From Candidatus Argoarchaeum ethanivorans (GTDB taxonomy: Archaea; Halobacteriota; Methanosarcinia; Methanosarcinales; EX4572-44): DNA of 20,513 bases. The translations under genes were made by a program, and so were the position numbers. The notes below the pieces were generated by a model. That model was given only the letters and a program-made list of their open reading frames with translations. It was not told the DNA's origin and made no database searches. The first letter of the stretch is position 1; every line of letters begins with the position of its first letter. Below, one piece after another: positions 1 to 4,875 of the stretch. The stretch spans positions 1 to 20,513 of the forward strand of contig CAJHIR010000007.1 of NCBI GenBank assembly GCA_905067535.1. The letters run 5' to 3'.

Positions 1-107
1 TTAACTTAGAATAGTGATTTTATGGTGAAATCCGGCATCAGACGTGAGGACGTTCTTGCAATTTACAAAGCATTCGTTATTTCTACACACGGAGTGTGTA
101 GGTGATT
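1..107. other. Region upstream of trpC, no recognised gene
   Basis: I recognise no gene here. A 27-codon reading frame on the + strand runs from ATG 22 to TGA 105 and overlaps the trpC start region. It has no tryptophan codons, so it is not a Trp-type leader peptide, and I cannot assign it. It may be the tail of a decayed upstream gene. The only clear structure is the inverted repeat at 84-100, listed separately. Confidence 0.4.
84..100. promoter_or_regulatory. Perfect inverted repeat over the trpC ribosome binding site
   Basis: The sequence TACACAC-GGA-GTGTGTA is a perfect 7-3-7 inverted repeat. It contains the GGAG (91-94) and ends next to AGGTGAT (100-106), the two candidate Shine-Dalgarno elements for trpC. 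It could be an operator for a Trp repressor (TrpY-like proteins regulate archaeal trp operons) or an RNA hairpin that hides the ribosome binding site. A related palindrome, GCACAC-C-GTGTGC, lies at 884-896 ahead of trpB. The function is inferred; only the symmetry is seen. Confidence 0.45.
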
Positions 108-872
108 ATGCATAAAATACTTGAAGATATTATTTGCTCAAGCCAAAAAAGAGCAAGACATCTCCAGCCAGAACCTTTTACTATCAATGCTAAAAGTCTT
201 AAGAAATCGATTGAAAAAGCACAGGAGAGTGGGTTAGTTCCGATCATATCAGAAGTAAAACCAGCCTCTCCCACACACAATTTCAAAAAAATAACTCCTG
301 TATATGCAGCACAAATAGCAGGAGAAATGGAACGTGCAGGAGCCTGTGCAATATCAGTGCTTACAGAGCCGAACTATTTTCATGGAAGCATTGAAAATCT
401 CAAATCCGTAAGAGAGCAGGTCAATCTGCCAGTACTTCGAAAGGACTTTATAGTAAGCAAGAACCAGATAACAGAAGTAGAGACAGATATGGTGCTTCTG
501 ATTGCAGGAGTGCTTCACAAACAGCTACACAAATTTATAACGGAAGTAGAGAAAACTGGTGCAAAGGCAATCGTAGAAGTTCATTCACCGGAAGAATTAG
601 AAGAAGTGTTATCAACCGATGCACAAATAATTGGCATCAATAACCGAAACCTTAACACTTTTGAGATTGACCTTGGGGCTGTAAAACAGATTGCACCGAT
701 GATACGGAAAGAACGTGCCGATGCAATAATAATAGCAGAAAGTGGTGTACGCACGCCGGAAGATGCACTTCAAATGATAGAGAGTGGTGCTGACGCCATT
801 TTAGTAGGAAGTGCTATAATGGAGGGGGACGCATACACGAATACTTACAAACTCGTGCATGCAGGAGAGTAG
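108..872 (+). CDS. trpC: Indole-3-glycerol phosphate synthase
   Basis: TrpC closes the indole ring: it converts 1-(2-carboxyphenylamino)-1-deoxyribulose 5-phosphate to indole-3-glycerol phosphate, CO2 and water in cytoplasmic tryptophan synthesis. The protein is about 254 residues, the normal length for this TIM-barrel family. Visible family motifs are SEVKPASP (catalytic Lys region), VLTEPNYFHGS, PVLRKDFI, GINNRNL, and near the C-terminus AESGVRTPEDA and ADAILVGSAIM (phosphate-binding region). The start is uncertain: ATG 108 follows AGGTGAT closely, while GTG 102 would follow GGAG (91-94) at 7 bases and add two residues. trpB follows after 76 bases and trpA after that, so the three are probably co-transcribed. 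The last 12 codons are repeated almost immediately downstream (36-bp direct repeat). Confidence 0.95.
   Translation: MHKILEDIICSSQKRARHLQPEPFTINAKSLKKSIEKAQESGLVPIISEVKPASPTHNFKKITPVYAAQIAGEMERAGACAISVLTEPNYFHGSIENLKSVREQVNLPVLRKDFIVSKNQITEVETDMVLLIAGVLHKQLHKFITEVEKTGAKAIVEVHSPEELEEVLSTDAQIIGINNRNLNTFEIDLGAVKQIAPMIRKERADAIIIAESGVRTPEDALQMIESGADAILVGSAIMEGDAYTNTYKLVHAGE
825..860 (+). repeat. 36-bp direct repeat, copy 1 (inside the trpC 3' end)
   Basis: This 36-base stretch begins GGGGACGCATACACG and ends CTCGTGCAT. It encodes residues near the TrpC C-terminus (GDAYTNTYKLVH). It is identical, base for base, to 899-934, with a 74-base offset between copies. Confidence 0.95.
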
Positions 873-883
873 GATGAAAAACC

Positions 884-896
884 GCACACCGTGTGC
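884..896. repeat. Short palindrome in the trpC-trpB gap
   Basis: GCACAC-C-GTGTGC is a perfect 6-1-6 inverted repeat between the trpC stop and the second copy of the 36-bp repeat. It shares the CACAC...GTGTG core with the inverted repeat at 84-100, ahead of trpC. It could be an operator half of the same regulatory system, a small RNA hairpin, or chance. Confidence 0.4.
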
Positions 897-898
897 AC

Positions 899-934
899 GG
901 GGACGCATACACGAATACTTACAAACTCGTGCAT
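899..934 (+). repeat. 36-bp direct repeat, copy 2 (between trpC and trpB)
   Basis: This is an exact copy of 825-860, here outside any gene, ending three bases before the trpB Shine-Dalgarno AAGGAG (937-942). In one frame it still reads as the TrpC C-terminal residues. It is best explained as a recent partial duplication of the trpC 3' end, because no base has diverged. Confidence 0.95.
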
Positions 935-948
935 AGAAGGAGCTTACA

Positions 949-2124
949 ATGGAAAATAATAAAAAAAGTAAATTTGGAAAGTATGGTGGACAGTTTGTGC
1001 CAGAAGTGCTCATGCCAGCACTCTATGAACTTGAAGAGAGCTATAAGAAATACAAAGAAGATCCCCAGTTTGTAGCAGAACTACACGACTATCGGTCAAA
1101 CTTTGCAGGAAGACCAACCCCACTCTATCATGCACGCAGATTGAGCAAAGAATACGGAATAACCGTTTACCTGAAACGAGAAGACCTTGTTCACGGGGGA
1201 GCTCACAAGCTCAACAACACGATTGGTCAGACACTGCTTGCAAAATACATGGGCAAAAAAAGAATTATTGCAGAGACTGGTGCAGGACAGCATGGCACAG
1301 CAGCAGCAATGGCTGCTTCAAGCATTGGAATACCATCAGAAATATATATGGGAGCTAAAGACATCAAACGACAGGAGATGAACGTGTACCGTATGAAGCT
1401 TTTGGGAGCTAAGGTGCACACCGTAACAAGTGGAAGCCAGACGTTAAAAGACGCCATCAACGAGGCAATGCGCGACTGGGCAACAAATGTAGAAACCACA
1501 TTCTATGTTCTTGGATCAATCGTTGGGCCGCATCCTTATCCTGCTATGGTGCATGACTTCCAGAAAATCATAGGAAACGAAGCAAAAGCACAGATACTTG
1601 AAAAGGAGGGGAGACTGCCAGACAGTATCATCGCATGCACCGGTGGCGGCAGCAATGCAATGGGCATATTCCATCCATTCTTAAACGAGGATGTGGAACT
1701 ATATGCAATTGAAGCAGGTGGAAGCGGGCTTAAAACCACGAAGACTGCTGCACTGCATTCAGCATCGCTCTGCGTTGGTGAAGACGGCGTCCTTCATGGT
1801 GCCAGGACAAAGATACTGCAGGATAAATATGGACAGATACTTGAATCCAGTTCCATAGCCCCAGGGCTTGACTATGCAGGAGTTGGCCCGGAACTCTCAC
1901 GTCTTGTTGATTGTGGTCGCGTGATAGCAGACAATATTCAGGATTTTGAGGCACTTGAAGCTTTTCATGAATTATCACAGTTGGAGGGCATTATACCTGC
2001 TCTTGAATCATCGCATGCGGTTGCATACCTGAAAAAAGCAGATGACCTCGGGGACCTTGTAATCATAAATGTCTCCGGAAGAGGCGATAAAGACTTGAAT
2101 ACTGTAATGGACACACGAATATGA
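949..2124 (+). CDS. trpB: Tryptophan synthase beta chain
   Basis: TrpB is the PLP-dependent subunit that joins indole to L-serine to make L-tryptophan, using indole channelled from TrpA. At 391 residues it has the length of the TrpB1 class that pairs with TrpA. Visible motifs: [11 protein letters not shown] at the N-terminus; HGGAHKLNN, which holds the PLP Schiff-base Lys; ETGAGQHG with the catalytic Glu; the phosphate-binding GGGSNAMG; and NVSGRGDKD at the C-terminus. The start is supported by AAGGAG at 937-942, six bases upstream. Its stop overlaps the trpA start (ATGA at 2121-2124), so translation is probably coupled. Presence of a TrpA partner next door argues against a stand-alone TrpB2. 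Confidence 0.98.
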   Translation: MENNKKSKFGKYGGQFVPEVLMPALYELEESYKKYKEDPQFVAELHDYRSNFAGRPTPLYHARRLSKEYGITVYLKREDLVHGGAHKLNNTIGQTLLAKYMGKKRIIAETGAGQHGTAAAMAASSIGIPSEIYMGAKDIKRQEMNVYRMKLLGAKVHTVTSGSQTLKDAINEAMRDWATNVETTFYVLGSIVGPHPYPAMVHDFQKIIGNEAKAQILEKEGRLPDSIIACTGGGSNAMGIFHPFLNEDVELYAIEAGGSGLKTTKTAALHSASLCVGEDGVLHGARTKILQDKYGQILESSSIAPGLDYAGVGPELSRLVDCGRVIADNIQDFEALEAFHELSQLEGIIPALESSHAVAYLKKADDLGDLVIINVSGRGDKDLNTVMDTRI

Positions 2125-2897
2125 AACACATTGCTGATGCCTTTAAGCGCGACAAAGCTCTCATCGCCTACATCTGTGCAGGAGATCCAACGCCAGATGC
2201 CACAACCAAGATAGTGCATGCTCTCATACGCGCAGGCGCAGATCTTGTTGAACTTGGACTTCCATTTTCAGATCCGATAGCAGATGGCCCCACTATCCAG
2301 GCAGCATCACAGCGATCACTACAGGCAGGCATGAATCCAGATCTGTTCTTTGATCTCGTAAAAACACTGCCCCAGACAGTACCTTATGCGGTGATGACCT
2401 ATTACAACTTAATCTTCCACCGCGGCACTATGACCTTTGCGAAGGACTGCAGGAATCATGGCATAGCGGGAATCATCGTACCAGACCTTCCTCCAGAGGA
2501 AGCAGATGAACTGGGTGAAGCCTGCAAAAAATACAACCTCGATCTCATACACTTTATAGCACCAACAACAACGCCAGAACGAATAGAGCGCATCATACAA
2601 AGCTCCAGTGGATTTATTTACCTCGTGGCAAGACTTGGAGTTACTGGTGCAAGAGATGACCTCGAAGATCGCACAAAATCCCTGATCCAGCGGGTACATA
2701 CTGATATTCCAAAAGCAGTAGGGTTTGGCATATCAAACCCACAACAGGCAAAAGAAATCATAAACGCTGGAGCAGATGGAATAATTGTTGGCTCAGCTAT
2801 TGTTGATATGATAGCAAGAAACACAGATGACATTAATAAAGCCGTAGAAGAGATAGAAACACTAACACGAAAACTGAAAAGAGGAATAACCGGGTAA
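2121..2897 (+). CDS. trpA: Tryptophan synthase alpha chain
   Basis: TrpA cleaves indole-3-glycerol phosphate to indole and glyceraldehyde 3-phosphate and passes indole to TrpB. The protein is 258 residues, a normal length for this TIM barrel. It carries the family signature [16 protein letters not shown], with the catalytic Glu (in VELG) and Asp (in IADGP). It also has [11 protein letters not shown], the VTGAR loop, VGFGISNP and [12 protein letters not shown] for phosphate binding. Its ATG overlaps the trpB stop by four bases. It is the last gene of the trp operon here; a T-rich stretch follows within 30 bases. Confidence 0.98.
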   Translation: MKHIADAFKRDKALIAYICAGDPTPDATTKIVHALIRAGADLVELGLPFSDPIADGPTIQAASQRSLQAGMNPDLFFDLVKTLPQTVPYAVMTYYNLIFHRGTMTFAKDCRNHGIAGIIVPDLPPEEADELGEACKKYNLDLIHFIAPTTTPERIERIIQSSSGFIYLVARLGVTGARDDLEDRTKSLIQRVHTDIPKAVGFGISNPQQAKEIINAGADGIIVGSAIVDMIARNTDDINKAVEEIETLTRKLKRGITG

Positions 2898-2900
2898 TAT

Positions 2901-2925
2901 TGTTAATTTCTCTCTTTTCCTTCTG
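2901..2925 (+). terminator. T-rich stretch after trpA, candidate archaeal terminator
   Basis: Right after the trpA stop the + strand holds a pyrimidine-rich run with several T clusters (TTTCTCTCTTTTCCTT). Archaeal RNA polymerase often terminates at such U-rich tracts without a hairpin. The position at the end of the trp operon fits, but no strong stem is visible. Confidence 0.4.
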
Positions 2926-3068
2926 TCAGATGTTCATGTTATTTATGCACAATGGGGCGGCTATCGGTTTTTTGGAAGTCGGATGTGCTGATAGTTAAAG
3001 AGGTTCCGGTGCCAATCGAAGTTTTGGACGTCTAATACCCCGCTACAGCTATCATCGCAGGAAATGTC
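2926..3068. promoter_or_regulatory. Gap between trp operon and cas6b, weak promoter candidate
   Basis: No gene is visible in these 143 bases. A TATA-like TTATTTATGC at 2939-2948 is the best promoter candidate for cas6b; it would imply a leader of roughly 100 bases. AGGA (3059-3062) lies six bases before the cas6b ATG and is the likely ribosome binding site. Confidence 0.3.
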
Positions 3069-3746
3069 ATGACTCTCACAACCCTCACCCTAACTTTTAT
3101 ATCTACCCGCCCGATCATCCAGTCTGCATCGAAGCTTAGAGGCTTCTTCGCAACCAGGTTTACAGAATACGAACTCCTGCACCAGCACGTGGACGCTGGC
3201 AAACTGATCTACCGATACCCAAAGGTCCAGTATAAGATTATTGATGGCACTCCGATGGTTATCGGGATAAACGATGGTGCAGAGGTGTTAAAAGAGATTT
3301 ATGACCAGTATGATCAGATAAAACTTGGAGATAATACCTACGAGATCGTTGAGAGATGTGTTACCCTACGAAAAGAGGATTTTGGCATCATTGATAATAT
3401 TATGAGCTATCGGTTCGTAACGCCCTGGCTTGCACTGAACCAGAAGAATTACGAGCGATATATGAAGTCTGATTGGATAGAGCAGCGGGATCAGCTCAGG
3501 CGGACTCTCACCGGAAATATACTCTCGATGGCGAAGGGGCTGGATTACGTAGTGGCTTCGCAGATACTGCTGGATATCGAGAAGGTGCAGCATAAGAGGT
3601 ATATTGTCAAGGGCGTGAATATGCTCGGGGTTGAGTGTGAATTTATGGTGAATTTTGCGATTCCAGACTATCTTGGTCTCGGGAAGTCGGTGTCAAGGGG
3701 ATTTGGGGCGGTTGTGGGAATGAGAGACGCGAAAGCGCTGTATTGA
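3069..3746 (+). CDS. cas6: CRISPR endoribonuclease Cas6b
   Basis: Cas6 cuts the CRISPR precursor transcript inside each repeat, leaving the 8-base 5' tag on crRNAs. This 225-residue protein has the Cas6b layout. An N-terminal RAMP fold carries His38 and His40 (LLHQH), matching the two catalytic histidines reported for the Methanococcus maripaludis Cas6b. The C-terminal half ends in the glycine-rich loop YLGLGKSVSRGFGAVV. It is the only intact cas6 in the window, so it probably serves both the III-A and the I-B effectors. It lies alone on the + strand, separated from the csm operon by vapBC and by a truncated copy of its own 3' end (4535-4830). AGGA at 3059-3062 supports the start. Confidence 0.9.
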   Translation: MTLTTLTLTFISTRPIIQSASKLRGFFATRFTEYELLHQHVDAGKLIYRYPKVQYKIIDGTPMVIGINDGAEVLKEIYDQYDQIKLGDNTYEIVERCVTLRKEDFGIIDNIMSYRFVTPWLALNQKNYERYMKSDWIEQRDQLRRTLTGNILSMAKGLDYVVASQILLDIEKVQHKRYIVKGVNMLGVECEFMVNFAIPDYLGLGKSVSRGFGAVVGMRDAKALY

Positions 3747-3747
3747 T

Positions 3748-3756
3748 GTATAAATG
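3748..3756 (+). promoter_or_regulatory. TATA-like box upstream of the degenerate CRISPR repeat
   Basis: GTATAAATG lies immediately after the cas6b stop. Archaeal transcription usually begins about 25-30 bases downstream of the TATA centre, which would place a start near the first base of the degenerate repeat at 3781. This is spacing-based inference from a single short match. Confidence 0.35.
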
Positions 3757-3780
3757 TCAGATGCGAATCCATCGATGTGA

Positions 3781-3816
3781 GTTGCATGGCACATCCAGCA
3801 AAACAGGGGTTGAAAC
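3781..3816 (+). repeat. Solitary degenerate CRISPR repeat
   Basis: This 36-base segment matches the array repeat at 20453-20489 in the same orientation, with six substitutions and one missing base. The core ACATCCA, the AAAACA loop and the tag end TTGAAAC are kept. The 4-bp stem ATCC/GGAT of the array repeat becomes ATCC/GGGT here, which still pairs in RNA through a U-G wobble, so Cas6b cleavage is conceivable. There is no second copy at normal spacer distance on either side. It ends nine bases before the vapC stop codon (3825-3827, - strand). It may be an array relic or part of a crRNA-like regulatory RNA. Confidence 0.75.
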
Positions 3817-3824
3817 CATTGTAT

Positions 3825-4244
3825 TCATCCGAATCCAAGATATTCTGGTGTGGCAGCATGTATCCCATCGATTCTTTCAAAATGATCAATGTTCCTTGTT
3901 ACAATCTCGGCGATTCCAACAGACAAACCAGTTGCAGCGATCAAGCAGTCATTTAGTTCAATCTCCAAACCTATTCTGATAAGTTCAGAATATATCTTTC
4001 CACCATGAAATGCAATTTTATAATTCAGATTTATAACAGAAATGAGTGATAAAAGCTCCATCGTTTTTTCGATTGAATCTGACCTTGATGATAGGTGTGC
4101 ACCCACACTAAGTTCAGCTACAGTAATCGATGATGTAAAACCATCATCGTCTTCGAGAATGCTGTCGAAAAGAAGTTTTGATGACTCAACGGTCTCTTTT
4201 CTGAGGACGTCAACGAAAATGGAAGTGTCTATAAAAAGATTCAT
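3825..4244 (-). CDS. vapC: VapC-type PIN-domain ribonuclease toxin
   Basis: This is a PIN-domain RNase, the toxin of a type II toxin-antitoxin pair, expected to cut RNA when its antitoxin is lost. The chosen ATG at 4244 gives 139 residues and overlaps the upstream gene's stop as ATGA; a TTG at 4250 would add two residues. The acidic PIN residues are all visible: Asp in LFIDTSIFVD at the N-terminus, Glu in TVAELSVG, Asp in LNDCLIAA and the C-terminal TRNIDHFERI segment. The active site therefore looks complete. It is transcribed against the surrounding cas genes. Its last codons are antisense to sequence that directly follows a degenerate CRISPR repeat. Confidence 0.9.
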   Translation of the reverse strand: MNLFIDTSIFVDVLRKETVESSKLLFDSILEDDDGFTSSITVAELSVGAHLSSRSDSIEKTMELLSLISVINLNYKIAFHGGKIYSELIRIGLEIELNDCLIAATGLSVGIAEIVTRNIDHFERIDGIHAATPEYLGFG

Positions 4245-4441
4245 ATCCAATCCAATCTTTTTGATTTTCTCAGATCTTCAACAAAGTCTTTACTATTTAC
4301 GTCATACCCCCATGCACCTTCAGCAGATTCTACCACACCACATCCTATGATCTTTATGAGCACGTCTTTTTCAGGTATTCCGATCTCCTTTTCGATCTCT
4401 AAATGTGTGTTATCCACAACTCTGGCTTTGATCAAGTTCAT
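4241..4441 (-). CDS. Putative VapB-like antitoxin
   Basis: This small protein (66 residues from ATG 4441) is encoded immediately upstream of vapC and overlaps it by four bases, the usual antitoxin-toxin arrangement. The sequence begins MNLIKARVVDNTHLEIEKEI, which resembles short archaeal antitoxins with a beta-rich N-terminus, but I cannot name the family with certainty. ATG 4441 is chosen because GAGGA (4453-4449 on the - strand) lies seven bases upstream. GTG 4462 would add seven residues and would sit almost exactly where transcription from the TATA-like element at 4489-4494 should begin. The inverted repeat at 4477-4494 could be its autoregulatory operator. Confidence 0.7.
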   Translation of the reverse strand: MNLIKARVVDNTHLEIEKEIGIPEKDVLIKIIGCGVVESAEGAWGYDVNSKDFVEDLRKSKRLDWI

Positions 4442-4476
4442 CCATATTTCCTCTTTAGTCACATCGTTTGAAACTA

Positions 4477-4494
4477 CATATAATTTTCTATATG
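4477..4494. promoter_or_regulatory. CATATA-N6-TATATG inverted repeat, possible divergent promoter
   Basis: CATATA-ATTTTC-TATATG is a perfect 6-6-6 inverted repeat that reads as a TATA-like box on both strands. On the - strand it is correctly spaced to drive vapBC (start near 4463). On the + strand it could drive a transcript through the cas6b fragment into the csm operon, which otherwise has no obvious promoter. Alternatively it is the site where the VapBC complex represses itself. Confidence 0.45.
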
Positions 4495-4534
4495 CCCGGT
4501 GGTTCCGAATATCTCATACATTGAGTGAACTCGG

Positions 4535-4830
4535 AAATCAGAAGAACGATTGAGCGGTATCTGAAGTCGGATCGATCTGGAAGGGGGAATCTACGGTGCA
4601 GGACACTTGTCGGAAATATACTCTCGATGGCAAAGGGGCTGGATTACGTAGTGGCTTCGCAGATACGGCTGGATATCGGGATGGTGCGGCATAAGAGGTG
4701 TACTGTCAAGGGTGTAGGTATGCTTGGGGTTGAGTGTGAATTTATGGCGAATTTCACGATTCCTGATTATCTTGGGCTTGGGAAGTCGGTTTCGATGGGT
4801 TTTTGGGAGGTTGTGGAGATGAAGAGGTAG
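4535..4830 (+). pseudogene. Truncated second copy of the cas6b 3' end
   Basis: This stretch aligns without gaps to 3436-3731 of cas6b (constant offset of 1099 bases) and keeps an open frame, from about ATG 4525 to TAG 4830, for 101 residues. It contains the C-terminal RAMP half, including YLGLGKSVSMGFWEVV, where the glycine-rich loop of the intact copy (SRGFGAVV) has changed. The N-terminal half with His38 and His40 is missing, so it cannot cut RNA as Cas6b does. Identity is uneven: 3512-3579 and 4611-4678 differ at only 2 of 68 bases, while the flanks differ much more. This suggests later gene conversion. A non-catalytic repeat-binding role is possible but unsupported. Confidence 0.85.
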
Positions 4831-4875
4831 CGCACCAGATGGGATAGATTGTAGAGAAAAGAGAGAGTAAAGGTT

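Noticed and set aside
893..1075. Open frame that begins in the second 36-bp repeat copy and enters trpB
   Set aside because: It arises because the copy repeats the TrpC tail codons; it continues out of frame through trpB and has no Shine-Dalgarno.
3817..3890. A second degenerate repeat that would complete a CreA-like repeat-spacer-repeat unit
   Set aside because: I looked at normal spacer distance on both sides of 3781-3816 and found no acceptable match, so a full CreTA call is not supported.
3743..4350. Two + strand open frames across vapC
   Set aside because: They are antisense to vapC, whose PIN-domain residues are all present; their proteins show no family pattern.
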